DNA from: Pseudoponticoccus marisrubri
GTDB lineage: Bacteria > Pseudomonadota > Alphaproteobacteria > Rhodobacterales > Rhodobacteraceae
NCBI RefSeq assembly: GCF_001482405.1
Contig: NZ_LPXO01000004.1
Location: 285,204-349,203, forward strand
DNA length: 64,000 nucleotides
Direction of reading: 5' to 3'
The position numbers were made by a program, and so were the translations under genes. Within the stretch, counting starts at the first letter, position 1. Every line of letters starts with the position of its first letter. The notes beneath the pieces are model-generated. The model searched no databases. It saw nothing but the letters and a program-made list of their open reading frames with translations, and had not been told where the DNA came from. Positions 8,300 through 17,272 of the stretch are shown here, piece by piece.

Positions 8300-8839
8300 G
8301 TGAAGGGAATGGTGTTTACCGAGTTGCTGGACATGGCCGAACGCGTCATCGGCGAGGACGGCGTGGACGAGGTTCTGGACAGCCTGGACCTGGACAGCGG
8401 CGGTGCCTATTCGGCGGTGGGCAATTATCCCTGCCGCGAGCTGATGCAGATCGTGGGCGCGCTCAGCGACCGCACCGGGCTGGCCGGCGACGATCTGCAG
8501 CGCCAGTTCGGCGGCTGGATGCTGCAGCGCTTCTCGCGCTCCTACCCGCAGTTCTTCGCCGACAAGACCTGCCCGCTGCAGATGCTGGACGCGATCGACA
8601 ACGAGGTTCATGTCGAGGTGCGCAAGCTCTACCCCGACGCCGAACTGCCGCGCTTCGTGACCGAGTGGCTGGGCCCCGAACACATGCGCATGACCTACCG
8701 GTCGGAACGGCCGCTGATGGCCTTCTGCCACGGGCTGATCGAGGCCTGCATGGCCCATTTCGACGCGCGGGCGCGCATCGAGGTGCTGGCCGCTGAGACC
8801 GGCAAAGCGGCCGTGTTCGATATCCGTCTGGAGCGATGA
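8300..8839 (+). CDS. H-NOX heme-based nitric oxide sensor
   Basis: 179 residues. The N-terminus VKGMVFTELLDMAE is the H-NOX start, with GTG at 8300 and GGAGGG 4 bases before it. The proximal heme ligand is H104 (IDNEVHVEVRKLYPDA) and the porphyrin propionate clamp YxSxR is Y133-R-S135-E-R137. No Tyr appears at the usual distal-pocket position after the clamp, which favours NO selectivity over O2 binding (inference). The gene ends 3 bases before a hybrid histidine kinase. In characterised systems the NO-bound H-NOX inhibits its partner kinase and so controls biofilm or quorum-linked outputs. A hairpin at 8242-8258 (AGCCGT/ACGGCT) lies in the leader. Confidence 0.95.
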   Translation: MKGMVFTELLDMAERVIGEDGVDEVLDSLDLDSGGAYSAVGNYPCRELMQIVGALSDRTGLAGDDLQRQFGGWMLQRFSRSYPQFFADKTCPLQMLDAIDNEVHVEVRKLYPDAELPRFVTEWLGPEHMRMTYRSERPLMAFCHGLIEACMAHFDARARIEVLAAETGKAAVFDIRLER

Positions 8840-8842
8840 GCC

Positions 8843-10192
8843 GTGGCCGATGCCGCGGTGCCACGCAGGGAGGACCATGTCTCGCGCCGGCGCTACGAGC
8901 GTGAACGCCGCGCCCGGGAAGAGGCCGAAACCCTGCTGGAACAGAAGAGCCGCGAGCTTTACGACGCCAATATCGCGCTGACCATGCAGGCCTCGGAACT
9001 GGAGAAATCGGTCGAACGGCGTACCGCCGAGCTGCAGCGCGCCAAGACCGAGGCCGAGCGCGCCAATGCCGCCAAGAGCGATTTCCTTGCCATGATCAGC
9101 CACGAGATCCGCACCCCCCTGAACGGGGTGCTGGGCATGGCCACGGCCCTGTCCGAGACCGAGCTTGCCGCCGACCAGCGCGAGATGGCCGACACGATCC
9201 TGTCCTCGGGCAACGCGCTCCTGGGGCTGCTGAACGACATCCTCGACCTCGCCAAGATCGAGGCGCAGCAGATGGAAATCGACGAGGTTGATTTCGACCT
9301 GGCCGCGTTGGTCGGCGACGTGGTGCGCGTCTACTCGGTGCAGGCGCGCGACCGGGGGTTGACCTTCGATGCGCGGGTCGCGCCAGAGGCCTCGGGCCCG
9401 GTACGGGGCGATCCGACGCGGCTGCGACAGGTGATGTTCAACCTGCTCTCCAACGCGCTGAAATTCACCGAGCGGGGCGGCGTGACGCTGGAGGTGACCC
9501 GGCAGGCCGGGCTGTGGCACCTGCGCGTGCGCGACACCGGCGTCGGCGTGCCGCCCGACAAGCAGGCGCGGCTGTTCAAGGCCTTCTCGCAGACCGACGT
9601 GTCCGTGACGCGCAATTACGGCGGCACCGGGCTGGGCCTGGCCATCGCGCGGCGCATGTGCCGGCTGATGGGCGGCGACCTGGTGTTCGCGCCGGCGCCC
9701 GGCGGCGGGTCGGATTTCACCGCCTCGGTCCGGCTGCACGCCGCCGCGCCGGGGCACAAGCGGCCCCGCCCGCAGCGCGACGAGGCGCTGGGCGTGTTGC
9801 AGGCCCGGCCCTGGCGCGTGCTGGTGGCCGAGGATTCCGAGACCAACCAGAAGGTGCTGCGCCTGCTGCTGCGCGGGCTCGGCCTGCGGCTGGAGCTGGT
9901 GTCCAATGGCGAGCGCGCGGTCGAGCGGCATTGTCACGACCCGTTCGACATCATCCTGATGGATGTCAACATGCCGGTGATGGACGGGATGGAGGCGGCG
10001 GGCCTGATCCGGCAGGCCGAATGCGCCCATGGCCTGCCGCGCGTGCCCATCGTGGCGCTGACCGCCAACGCCATGACCCACCAGGTGGCCGATTACCTGA
10101 GGCAGGGCATCGATGCCCATGTCGCCAAGCCGGTCCGCAAGGAGGACCTCGTCTCGGTGATGGCCGAGCTGCTCTCGGATCAGGCGGCGTGA
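8843..10192 (+). CDS. H-NOX-associated hybrid histidine kinase/response regulator
   Basis: 449 residues, cytoplasmic, without membrane segments. Residues 13-80 form a coiled coil that replaces a classical sensor domain, as expected for a kinase controlled by a separate H-NOX protein. The HisKA motif is [10 protein letters not shown] with H87. ATP-binding boxes are [11 protein letters not shown] (N), RDTGVGVP (G1) and [11 protein letters not shown] (G2). A receiver domain follows (AED at 330-331, phospho-acceptor D374 in [11 protein letters not shown]). There is no HPt or output domain, so phosphate must leave through an HPt or regulator encoded elsewhere. It starts at GTG 8843, 3 bases after the H-NOX stop, and overlaps the end of trpA by 13 bases in convergent orientation. 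Confidence 0.95.
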   Translation: MADAAVPRREDHVSRRRYERERRAREEAETLLEQKSRELYDANIALTMQASELEKSVERRTAELQRAKTEAERANAAKSDFLAMISHEIRTPLNGVLGMATALSETELAADQREMADTILSSGNALLGLLNDILDLAKIEAQQMEIDEVDFDLAALVGDVVRVYSVQARDRGLTFDARVAPEASGPVRGDPTRLRQVMFNLLSNALKFTERGGVTLEVTRQAGLWHLRVRDTGVGVPPDKQARLFKAFSQTDVSVTRNYGGTGLGLAIARRMCRLMGGDLVFAPAPGGGSDFTASVRLHAAAPGHKRPRPQRDEALGVLQARPWRVLVAEDSETNQKVLRLLLRGLGLRLELVSNGERAVERHCHDPFDIILMDVNMPVMDGMEAAGLIRQAECAHGLPRVPIVALTANAMTHQVADYLRQGIDAHVAKPVRKEDLVSVMAELLSDQAA

Positions 10193-10971
10193 GCGCCCTC
10201 GGCCAGGGCGCGGACGAAGCCCAGCACCTCTTCGACCGGCTTGCCCGAGGCCAGATCGCCCACGATGGCCGAGCCCACGACGCAGCCATCGGCCACGCCC
10301 GCGATCGCCTGCGCGCTGTCGCGCGTGCGGATGCCGAAGCCCACGATCACGGGCAGGTCGGTGGCCGCCTTGATGCGCGCGACCTCGGGCGCCACGTCGC
10401 CGGCCTCGGCCGCGGCCGACCCGGTGATGCCGGTGATCGAGACGTAGTAGACGAAGCCCGAGGTGTTCTGCAGCACGCGCGGCAGCCGCTTGTCATCGGT
10501 GGTCGGCGTGGCCAGCCGGATGAAGTTCAGCCCGGCCTTCTGCGCGGGGATGCAGAGCTCGTCATCCTCCTCGGGCGGCAGGTCGACGATGATCAGCCCG
10601 TCGATCCCGGCCGCCTTGGCCTGCTCGAGGAACCGGTCGACCCCGCGCGAATAGATCGGGTTGTAATAGCCCATCAGCACGATCGGCGTGCTGTCGTCAC
10701 CCTCGCGGAAGTCGCGGACCATCTGCAGCGTGCGGTCCAGCGTCATGCCGCCCTCCAGCGCGCGCTGCCCGGCGGCCTGGATGGTCGGGCCGTCGGCCAT
10801 GGGGTCGGTGAAGGGCAGGCCCAGCTCGATCACGTCGACGCCGGCCTCGGGCAGGCCGCGCATCAACTCGAGCGAGGTGTCCACGTCCGGGTCGCCCGCC
10901 ATGATATAGGCCACGAAGGCTTTCTTTTCTTCCTTTGCCAGTTGGGCGAAGGTGCTCTCGATGCGAGTCAT
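10180..10971 (-). CDS. trpA: tryptophan synthase alpha chain
   Basis: 263 residues, full length. TrpA cleaves indole-3-glycerol phosphate to indole and glyceraldehyde 3-phosphate, and indole is channelled to TrpB. Catalytic E49 and D60 sit in [14 protein letters not shown]. The phosphate-binding region [10 protein letters not shown] and GSAIV near the C-terminus are intact. It is a single-gene unit between the kinase (convergent, 13-base overlap) and the epimerase (divergent, 67-base gap), separated from trpB. Confidence 0.97.
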   Translation of the reverse strand: MTRIESTFAQLAKEEKKAFVAYIMAGDPDVDTSLELMRGLPEAGVDVIELGLPFTDPMADGPTIQAAGQRALEGGMTLDRTLQMVRDFREGDDSTPIVLMGYYNPIYSRGVDRFLEQAKAAGIDGLIIVDLPPEEDDELCIPAQKAGLNFIRLATPTTDDKRLPRVLQNTSGFVYYVSITGITGSAAAEAGDVAPEVARIKAATDLPVIVGFGIRTRDSAQAIAGVADGCVVGSAIVGDLASGKPVEEVLGFVRALAEGAHAA

Positions 10972-11038
10972 GGCGGTCTCCGGTCAGCGTTCACGCTCTG
11001 TTGCCGGAAGCGCCGCGGAAAATCAATGGGAGGTGATC

Positions 11039-11929
11039 ATGCGCATTCTGTTCACGGGCGGCGCCGGCAAGGCCGGGCGCCATGTCGTGCCCCAGCTGGT
11101 GGCGCAGGGCCATCGGGTCCTCAACCTCGACCTCGTCCCGCTGGAGGCCGAGGGGGTCGACAACCTGATCGTGGACCTGGCCGATGCGGGGCAGGTGTTC
11201 AGCGCGATGCAATCCTATGCCGGGTTCGACGAGCTGGAGCCGGGCACCGGCCTGCCCGCCTTCGACGCGGTGGTGCATTTCGCCGCGGTGCCGCGCATCC
11301 TGATCAAGCCGGATTCCGAGACCTTCCGGATCAACACGCTGTCGACCTACAACGTGATGGAGGCGGCGATGAAGGCGGGGATCCGCAAGGTGATCTTCGC
11401 CTCGTCCGAGACCACCTATGGCGTCTGCTTTGCCGATGGCACGCGCAAGCCCGATTACCTGCCCGTGGACGAGGACCACCCCACTGTGCCCGAGGATGCC
11501 TATGCCTGTTCCAAGACCTGCAACGAGGCGACGGGCCGCTCCTTCCACGCGCGCTGGGGGGCGGATATCTACGGGCTGCGGATCAACAACGTGATCGAGC
11601 CGCATGAATATGCCGAGATGTTCCCGGCCTTTCTCGAGAATCCCGCCCTGCGCGAGCGCAACATCTTTGCCTATATCGACGTGCGCGACCTGGGCCAGAT
11701 GGTCGAGCGCTGCCTCGCCACGGACGGGCTGGGCTACGAGGTGTTCAACGTCTCCAATGACGACCTGTCGGTGGGGCTGAGCAATGCCGAGGTTCGTGCG
11801 CGGTTCTATGAGGGCGTGCCGGTCAAGCGCGAGATGGGCGCCAACGAGACCTTCTATGCCAATGCCAAGGCAAGGGAGATGCTGGGCTTCCGCCCTGCGC
11901 ATTCGTGGCGCGACGTGCTGGAGGGCTAA
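11039..11929 (+). CDS. NAD(P)-dependent epimerase/dehydratase (extended SDR)
   Basis: 296 residues. The Rossmann glycine motif TGGAGKAG is at residues 6-13. The catalytic pair is Y155 and K159 (YACSK), with S122/S123 in IFASSETTYG. This is the extended SDR layout of UDP-glucose 4-epimerase-like enzymes, though the protein is shorter than GalE and its substrate is not readable from sequence. The ATG at 11039 follows GGGAGGTG. It diverges from trpA. A hairpin and T-run follow the stop. Confidence 0.88.
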   Translation: MRILFTGGAGKAGRHVVPQLVAQGHRVLNLDLVPLEAEGVDNLIVDLADAGQVFSAMQSYAGFDELEPGTGLPAFDAVVHFAAVPRILIKPDSETFRINTLSTYNVMEAAMKAGIRKVIFASSETTYGVCFADGTRKPDYLPVDEDHPTVPEDAYACSKTCNEATGRSFHARWGADIYGLRINNVIEPHEYAEMFPAFLENPALRERNIFAYIDVRDLGQMVERCLATDGLGYEVFNVSNDDLSVGLSNAEVRARFYEGVPVKREMGANETFYANAKAREMLGFRPAHSWRDVLEG

Positions 11930-11937
11930 GCGCCGGG

Positions 11938-11985
11938 GGGCGGACGGGCGTGCAGGCGCGGATCGCCCCGGCCACCGTTTTTTTT
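11938..11985 (+). terminator. Terminator-like element and copy 1 of a 41-bp repeat (R1)
   Basis: Bases 11938-11978 are GC-rich with complementary ends (CCGGGG region against CGCCCCGG) and are followed by eight T (11978-11985). The position, 9 bases after the epimerase stop, fits an intrinsic terminator. The same 41 bases recur with 6 differences at 13104-13144, after ppk2, in the same orientation. Confidence 0.65.
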
Positions 11986-12086
11986 GCCGCGGGGCGCGAT
12001 TGGTAACGGTTTCTTGACACGGCTCAAGGACAAGGGGGGTGCAAGGCGGGCAGAGTCGGGGCGACCCGCGAGAGACAGGAGACCGC

Positions 12087-13091
12087 ATGACTTCGCTTCC
12101 CCCCGCCGCCAAGACCGAGACCGCAACCAGTGCCGTGACCGAGGACGTGGTCGAACTGCCCGTGCCCGGCCCCGACGCCGGGCCGCAGCCCGAGGCGCCC
12201 CGGCGCGCCCCGGCCCGCGCCCATCCCGGCCCGGACGAGATCCGCCGCGCCTTCGAGACCGGTGAATACCCCTATGACACCAAGCTGTCGCGCCGCGCCT
12301 ACGAGCGTCAGAAGGCACGGCTGCAGGCCGAGCTTCTGAAGGTGCAGCTCTGGGCGCAGGAGACGGGCCGCAAGTTCGTGCTGCTCTTCGAAGGGCGCGA
12401 CGCGGCTGGAAAAGGCGGCACGATCAAGCGCTTCACCGAGCATCTCAACCCGCGCACGGCCCGGGTGGTGGCGTTGAACAAGCCCACCGAGGAAGAGCGC
12501 GGCCAGTGGTATTTCCAGCGCTACATCCAGCATCTGCCCACGGCGGGCGAGATCGTGCTTTACGACCGGTCCTGGTACAACCGCGCCGGGGTGGAGCGGG
12601 TCATGGGGTTCTGCGAGCCCAATGACTACCTGGAGTTCATGCGCCAGACGCCCGAGATGGAGCGGATGCTGGTGCGCTCGGGCATCCATCTCTACAAGTA
12701 CTGGTTCTCGGTCACCTGCGAGGAGCAGAAGCGGCGGTTCCAGAGCCGCGAGACCGACCCGCTGAAACAGTGGAAACTGTCACCGATCGACAAGGCGAGC
12801 CTGTCGAAATGGGATGATTACACCGAGGCGAAGGAGGCGATGTTCTTCTACACCGACACGGCCGACGCGCCCTGGACGGTGGTGAAATCCGACGACAAGA
12901 AGCGCGCGCGGCTGAACTGCATGCGCCATTTCCTGTCGACGCTGGACTACCCGGGCAAGGACCCGCGCATCGCCACGCCGCCGGACCCGCTGATCGTGGG
13001 CGGGGCGAGCCACGTGATCCACCGCTCGGACCATATCCTGGGTACTGCGCTGCATCCCGGTACGCGTCACGTGGGCGACACCCCCGAGTGA
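12087..13091 (+). CDS. ppk2: polyphosphate kinase 2
   Basis: 334 residues. PPK2 enzymes phosphorylate nucleoside diphosphates (or monophosphates, by class) using polyphosphate. The Walker A region FEGRDAAGKGGTIKR (from 101), the family signature LNPRTARVVAL, and Walker B LYDRSWYNRAGVERVMGF (from 158) are all present. One catalytic domain means class I or III rather than the double-domain class II. Residues 1-50 are a Pro/Ala/Glu-rich extension, likely disordered. The ATG at 12087 (MTSLPPAAK) follows AGACAGGAGA; the in-frame upstream start at 12039 has no such site. The gene is flanked by two direct copies of a 41-bp repeat. Confidence 0.95.
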   Translation: MTSLPPAAKTETATSAVTEDVVELPVPGPDAGPQPEAPRRAPARAHPGPDEIRRAFETGEYPYDTKLSRRAYERQKARLQAELLKVQLWAQETGRKFVLLFEGRDAAGKGGTIKRFTEHLNPRTARVVALNKPTEEERGQWYFQRYIQHLPTAGEIVLYDRSWYNRAGVERVMGFCEPNDYLEFMRQTPEMERMLVRSGIHLYKYWFSVTCEEQKRRFQSRETDPLKQWKLSPIDKASLSKWDDYTEAKEAMFFYTDTADAPWTVVKSDDKKRARLNCMRHFLSTLDYPGKDPRIATPPDPLIVGGASHVIHRSDHILGTALHPGTRHVGDTPE

Positions 13092-13103
13092 GCGGCGGGA
13101 CGG

Positions 13104-13144
13104 GGGCGGACGCTCGTGCATGCGCACATCGCCCCGCCCACCGT
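13104..13144 (+). repeat. Copy 2 of the 41-bp repeat (R2), after ppk2
   Basis: 35 of 41 bases match R1 at 11938-11978, in the same orientation. It begins 12 bases after the ppk2 stop. The flanks GGGACGG (13097-13103) and CCGTCCC (13141-13147) are complementary, so it can form a large hairpin, but no T-run follows. Confidence 0.7.
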
Positions 13145-13181
13145 CCCGTGGCCGCCCCTGCCCGGCGACGCGCCGGGGCGG

Positions 13182-13823
13182 TCAGATCATCTGCGCCAGC
13201 CAGCGCGCCAGCGGCGACAGCCGGTCGAAGGCGCGTTCGAGCGCGCGGCGCGGATCCTCCTGCAGCGCCGCGTCGAGATCGTCCTGCCAGGCCACGAAGC
13301 CCTTGTAGCGCAGCAGGTGCTCGCGCGGGTGATCGGCCGGGTAGGGCGGCGGCACGCGCTTGAGCGCGGGCGGATCGACGCGCCAGTCCGACGCGTCGAG
13401 CATCTCGGCCAGCGCCTCGCCCGGCGCGCCATCGACCGCCGCGCGCCAGGCTTCGACCTGGCGGCGGTCGAAGCTCATGATGCCCATGCCTGCCGTGGCA
13501 TAGTCGGGCGCGAGGCCGAAGAACCAGCCGCGCCCGTCGGGCAGCGACCACAGCAGGTGCAGATGGGTGTGATACGGGGTCTTGTCCTCGGAAAAGCGCA
13601 CGTCGCGATGCGGACGGAAGAGCTTGGTGCGCGGCGCCTCGCCGGTCTCGGCCTCGATCCACGGCGCCATGTCGGCCAATAGCCGCTCGCCGGGGCGTTT
13701 CAGCTGACTGTCATAGCGCGCCTTGTGGGCATTGAACCACGCGCGCGTGTTGTTCTGCGACAGCGCCTCGAGGAACGCCCGGGCGTCGGGCAAGAGGCGG
13801 GAAAGATCGACCGGTTCGGCCAT
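13182..13823 (-). CDS. DUF2461 family protein (TIGR02453-like)
   Basis: 213 residues. The pattern FLEALSQNNTRAWFNAHKARYD near the N-terminus, LFRPHRDVRFSEDKTPYHTHL in the middle and LLRYKGFVAWQDDLD at the end are the hallmarks of DUF2461. The family is broadly distributed and lacks a firm biochemical role. Conserved Arg/His/Asp residues in the central motif suggest an enzymatic site (inference). The ATG at 13823 was chosen because family similarity starts at once; the frame continues upstream without protein-like composition. It converges on ppk2 and diverges from the MATE gene. Confidence 0.87.
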   Translation of the reverse strand: MAEPVDLSRLLPDARAFLEALSQNNTRAWFNAHKARYDSQLKRPGERLLADMAPWIEAETGEAPRTKLFRPHRDVRFSEDKTPYHTHLHLLWSLPDGRGWFFGLAPDYATAGMGIMSFDRRQVEAWRAAVDGAPGEALAEMLDASDWRVDPPALKRVPPPYPADHPREHLLRYKGFVAWQDDLDAALQEDPRRALERAFDRLSPLARWLAQMI

Positions 13824-13944
13824 GTCATGTCTCCGGCGCCACGGCGCGTATGCCCGGCACTCTAGCACGGTTCCGGCAAAAAAGCGCGGCTGCTCTTTCG
13901 TCGCGGCGCTTGCCAGCCGCGGGGGGCGCGCATAAGGGCAGGGG

Positions 13945-15330
13945 ATGAGCGCCGCGACCATGACATATGCCGCCCATGCCCGGGCGATCCTGAGCCTCGG
14001 CCTGCCGCTGGTCGGCGGCCATCTTGCGCAATTCGCCATCGGGCTGACCGACACGGTGATGATCGGCTGGTACGGGGTCGAGGAACTGGCGGCGCTGACC
14101 ATCGCCGCGATGTATTTCTTCACCCTGTTCCTGTTCGGCTCGGGCTTTGCCTGGGCAGTGATGCCCATGGTGGCCGCCTTCGCCGCGCAGCAGGACGAGG
14201 TGCTGATCCGCCGCGCCACGCGCATGGCGCTGTGGTGGTCGATCCTGTACTCGGCGCTGGTGCTGCCGATCCTGTGGTTCTCGGGGCCGATCCTGCTGTG
14301 GCTGGGCCAGACCGAGGCCGTGGCCGGGCTGTCGCAGGCCTACCTGCGTGTCGCCGGCTGGGGCATGCTGCCCGCGCTCTGGGTGATGGTGCTCAAGAAC
14401 TACCTGGCCGGGCTGGAGCACACGCGCGTGGTGCTGTGGATCACCTTGGTGGCCGCGCTGGCCAACGCGGCGGCGAATTACGTGTTGGTCTTCGGTCATT
14501 TCGGCGCGCCCGAGCTGGGCATCATCGGTGCGGCGCTGGCCTCGCTGCTGGTGCAGATCGTGTCGATCATCCTTGTCGTGCTCTACGCGCTGCGCAAGCT
14601 GCCCGAGCACCAGCTTTTCGTGCGCTTCTGGAAACCCGATGCCGAGATGTTCCGCCGGGTCTTTGCGCTGGGCCTGCCGATCGGGCTGACCACGCTGGCC
14701 GAGGTGGCGCTCTTCGCGGGCTCCTCGGTAATGATGGGCTGGCTGGGCACGATCCCGCTGGCCGCCCATGGCATCGCGATCCAGATCTCGACCGCGACCT
14801 TCATGGTGCAGCTGGGCCTGTCCAACGCCGCCACCGTGCGGGCGGGCACGGCGCTGGGCCGGCGCGATGCCGATCACCTGCTGCGTGGGGCCCGCGTGGT
14901 GGTGGCGCTGGGCGGGGCAGGGGTGGCGGTGTCGATCCTCGCCTTCCTCGCCGTGCCGGACCTGCTGATGACCGGTTTCCTCGACCCCGAGGATCCCGCC
15001 CGCGCGGCGATCCTGCAGGCCGGGCGGGGATTCCTTGCCATGGCGGCGCTGTTCCAGCTGGTGGACGCGGCGCAGGTGTTGCACCTGGGCCTGCTGCGCG
15101 GGCTGCAGGACACGCGGGTGCCGATGCTGATGGCGGCGCTGTCCTACTGGGGCGTGGGCATGCCGGCGGCCTGGGTCTTCGGCTTTCCGCTGGGCTGGGG
15201 CGGCATGGGCGTGTGGTTCGGCCTCGCGCTGGGGCTGGCCGTGGCGGCGGCGCTGATGATGGCGCGGTTCTGGCGGCACGGCGCCGCCATGGTGCCGGGC
15301 GATGCGGCGGGCAGCCGCCGCGCGGCCTGA
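13945..15330 (+). CDS. MATE family multidrug/Na+ antiporter, full length
   Basis: 461 residues with 12 predicted membrane segments in two related halves. The N-terminal family motif (LPLVGGHLAQFAIGLTDTVMIGWYG) and the mid-protein LGLPIGLTTLAEVALF are typical of NorM-type MATE exporters. These pumps use Na+ or H+ gradients to expel cationic drugs or metabolites; the substrate is unknown. The ATG at 13945 lies shortly after a GGGCAGGGG tract that can serve as ribosome-binding site. It is separate in sequence from the partial MATE protein at the window start. Confidence 0.94.
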   Translation: MSAATMTYAAHARAILSLGLPLVGGHLAQFAIGLTDTVMIGWYGVEELAALTIAAMYFFTLFLFGSGFAWAVMPMVAAFAAQQDEVLIRRATRMALWWSILYSALVLPILWFSGPILLWLGQTEAVAGLSQAYLRVAGWGMLPALWVMVLKNYLAGLEHTRVVLWITLVAALANAAANYVLVFGHFGAPELGIIGAALASLLVQIVSIILVVLYALRKLPEHQLFVRFWKPDAEMFRRVFALGLPIGLTTLAEVALFAGSSVMMGWLGTIPLAAHGIAIQISTATFMVQLGLSNAATVRAGTALGRRDADHLLRGARVVVALGGAGVAVSILAFLAVPDLLMTGFLDPEDPARAAILQAGRGFLAMAALFQLVDAAQVLHLGLLRGLQDTRVPMLMAALSYWGVGMPAAWVFGFPLGWGGMGVWFGLALGLAVAAALMMARFWRHGAAMVPGDAAGSRRAA

Positions 15331-15479
15331 GCGGGTCTGCGCGGGCTGGAGGAATACCCGACCCCGGCGCGGCCACTTTGCCATTGCGGGCCGGGGCCGC
15401 GGGATGTTTCCTTGGGCGCAGGGGCCGCGCCCGAGGGCCGGCCCGGTTCACGCATCACCTTTGACCGGAGACAGGAATT

Positions 15480-15866
15480 ATGAGCGCAATGGATATGGAG
15501 GCCTCGTCGGGCTATCGCCGCGATGTCGGCTACGGCGAAGCCGTTCAGTTATTCTTTAGCAATTACATCAATTTCGAGGGCCGCTCGAATCGCGGTGAAT
15601 ACTGGAAGGCGGTGCTCTGCCTGATCGGGGTCTCGATCCTGCTGAGCCTGATCGACGCGATGCTGTTCTCGAACATGCAGCTGCTCAGCAGCCTCTTCTC
15701 GCTGGCGACGCTGGTGCCCGGTATCGCCATCGGCGTGCGCCGGCTGCACGATATCGGCAAGTCGGGCTGGTGGTACCTGCTGATCCTCGTGCCGGTGATC
15801 GGCGTGATCGTGCTGATCGTCTGGTTCGCCAAGACGCCCGAGCCGGGCCCCAACCAGTACGGCTGA
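15480..15866 (+). CDS. DUF805 family small inner-membrane protein
   Basis: 128 residues with three to four membrane segments. The conserved DUF805 features are the aromatic N-terminal part ([18 protein letters not shown]), the arginine/histidine loop [13 protein letters not shown], and the C-terminal PGPNQYG. The family (YhaH/YhaI-like) is common in bacteria without an assigned role. It is a short single gene, 86 bases before ychF on the same strand. Confidence 0.92.
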   Translation: MSAMDMEASSGYRRDVGYGEAVQLFFSNYINFEGRSNRGEYWKAVLCLIGVSILLSLIDAMLFSNMQLLSSLFSLATLVPGIAIGVRRLHDIGKSGWWYLLILVPVIGVIVLIVWFAKTPEPGPNQYG

Positions 15867-15894
15867 GCCGACCGGCCCGTGGCGGGGCGCTGTC

Positions 15895-15923
15895 TTGCGT
15901 TCCGCCGCGCCCCTGCCTATAGG
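15895..15923 (+). promoter_or_regulatory. candidate sigma70 promoter of ychF
   Basis: TTGCGT (15895-15900) and TATAGG (15918-15923) are spaced by 17 bases and lie 30 bases before the ychF ATG. A 7-bp hairpin (GGGGCGC at 15884, GCGCCCC at 15907) overlaps the spacer. Confidence 0.5.
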
Positions 15924-15952
15924 GCGCGGGACGCAAGGAAAGGGGCTGTCGG

Positions 15953-17050
15953 ATGGGATTTCGCATGGGGATCGTGGGGCTGCCGAATGTCGGCAAATCC
16001 ACACTGTTCAACGCGCTGACCCGCACGGCGGCCGCGCAGGCGGCGAACTTCCCGTTCTGCACGATCGAGCCCAATGTGGGTGACGTGGCGGTGCCGGATG
16101 CGCGGCTTGACCAGCTGGCCGCGATGGCCAAGTCGAAGCAGACCATCCCGGCGCGGATGACCTTCGTCGACATCGCGGGTCTGGTGAAGGGCGCCTCCAA
16201 GGGCGAGGGGCTGGGCAACCAGTTCCTGGCCAATATCCGCGAGGTCGACGCCATCGCACACGTGCTGCGCTGCTTCGAGGACGAGGACGTGACCCATGTG
16301 GACGGGCGCGTCGACCCGGTGGCCGATGCCGAGACGATCGAGACCGAGCTGATCATCGCCGACATGGAATCGATCGAGAAGCGGTTGCAGAACATCGTGC
16401 GCAAGGTGCGCGGTGGCGACAAGGAGGCGGTGCAGCAGGAACGGCTGATGAAGGCCGCCATGGCCGCGCTGGAAGAGGGCAAACCCGCCCGCAGCGTCGA
16501 GGTGGCCGAGGATGACCTCAAGGCCTGGCGCATGCTGCAACTGCTGACCACCAAGCCCGTGCTCTATGTCTGCAATGTCGATGAGGGCGACGCGGCCGAG
16601 GGCAATGCGCTGTCGGCCCGCGTGGCCGAGATGGCCGCGGCGCAGGGCAACAGCCACGTGGTGATCTCGGCCCAGATCGAGGAAGAGATCAGCCAGCTCG
16701 ACGCCGAGGAAGCGCAGGAATTCCTCTCCGAGCTGGGGCTCGAAGAGGCCGGGCTCGACCGGTTGATCAAGGCGGGCTATGCGCTGCTGGGGCTGCAGAC
16801 CTATTTCACGGTCGGCCCCAAGGAGGCACGCGCCTGGACCATCCCGGAAGGCACGCTCGCCCCGCAGGCCGCCGGCGTGATCCACGGCGATTTCGAGAAG
16901 GGCTTCATCCGCGCCGAGACCATCGGGTTTGCCGATTACGTGGCCGCCGGCAGCGAGGCGGCGGCCAAGGAGGCCGGCAAGATGCGCGCCGAGGGCAAGG
17001 CCTACGAGGTCAAGGACGGCGACGTCCTGCATTTCCTGTTCAACACCTGA
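15953..17050 (+). CDS. ychF: redox-responsive ATPase/GTPase YchF (OLA1 family)
   Basis: 365 residues. The P-loop GLPNVGKS (9-16), the [16 protein letters not shown] switch region (from 73) and NVDE (208-211) in place of NKxD identify YchF, whose altered G4 motif gives ATP preference. A coiled-coil insertion (about 130-200) and a C-terminal TGS domain (about 285-365, ending [11 protein letters not shown]) complete the family architecture. YchF associates with ribosomes and modulates stress responses. ATG 15953 is followed by an in-frame ATG 4 codons on; either would give a full protein. Array C follows 13 bases after the stop. Confidence 0.97.
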   Translation: MGFRMGIVGLPNVGKSTLFNALTRTAAAQAANFPFCTIEPNVGDVAVPDARLDQLAAMAKSKQTIPARMTFVDIAGLVKGASKGEGLGNQFLANIREVDAIAHVLRCFEDEDVTHVDGRVDPVADAETIETELIIADMESIEKRLQNIVRKVRGGDKEAVQQERLMKAAMAALEEGKPARSVEVAEDDLKAWRMLQLLTTKPVLYVCNVDEGDAAEGNALSARVAEMAAAQGNSHVVISAQIEEEISQLDAEEAQEFLSELGLEEAGLDRLIKAGYALLGLQTYFTVGPKEARAWTIPEGTLAPQAAGVIHGDFEKGFIRAETIGFADYVAAGSEAAAKEAGKMRAEGKAYEVKDGDVLHFLFNT

Positions 17051-17062
17051 ACCCTCCCGCGC

Positions 17063-17116
17063 GGGCAAATTCCATGCATGGAATTTGGAAAAGTCTTTCA
17101 TGAAGACTTTTTGCCC
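17063..17116 (+). repeat. Palindrome array C: two palindromes inside an outer inverted repeat, after ychF
   Basis: Unit 1 (17066-17087) is a perfect palindrome with arm CAAATTCCATG. Unit 2 (17089-17111) has 9-bp arms AAAAGTCTT/AAGACTTTT around TCATG. The element is bounded by GGGCAAA (17063-17069) and TTTGCCC (17110-17116). It begins 13 bases after the ychF stop. Unit 1 is the counterpart of unit 1 in array D, with one compensated base pair change. A T-run of five is inside unit 2, so termination is possible. Confidence 0.88.
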
Positions 17117-17210
17117 TTGGCAACGGTCGTCACGCGCCGGCGGGGCGGGGAGATGGCATTCGGTGCGACATCCCGTCCGGGCCCGGGGGCATGGAGCCGA
17201 TGCCCGGGCC

Positions 17211-17241
17211 TTGACCTTCCAGTGGCTGGAACCCCCATATG
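17211..17241 (+). promoter_or_regulatory. CueR-type (MerR family) copper-responsive promoter of copA
   Basis: The -35 TTGACC (17211-17216) and the -10 CATATG (17236-17241) are separated by 19 bases, the overlong spacer of MerR-family promoters. The spacer holds the dyad TTCCAG-TGG-CTGGAA (17217-17231), close to known CueR boxes. CueR is encoded directly downstream of copA, so the regulatory assignment is strong though untested. Confidence 0.8.
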
Positions 17242-17272
17242 CAAGTGCACCACGCTTGCAATGGAGAGTTCC

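Noticed and set aside
13910..13937. A promoter (TTGCCA/CATAAG) just before the MATE gene at 13945
   Set aside because: The spacing is 15 bases and the match is weak; it was not strong enough to list.
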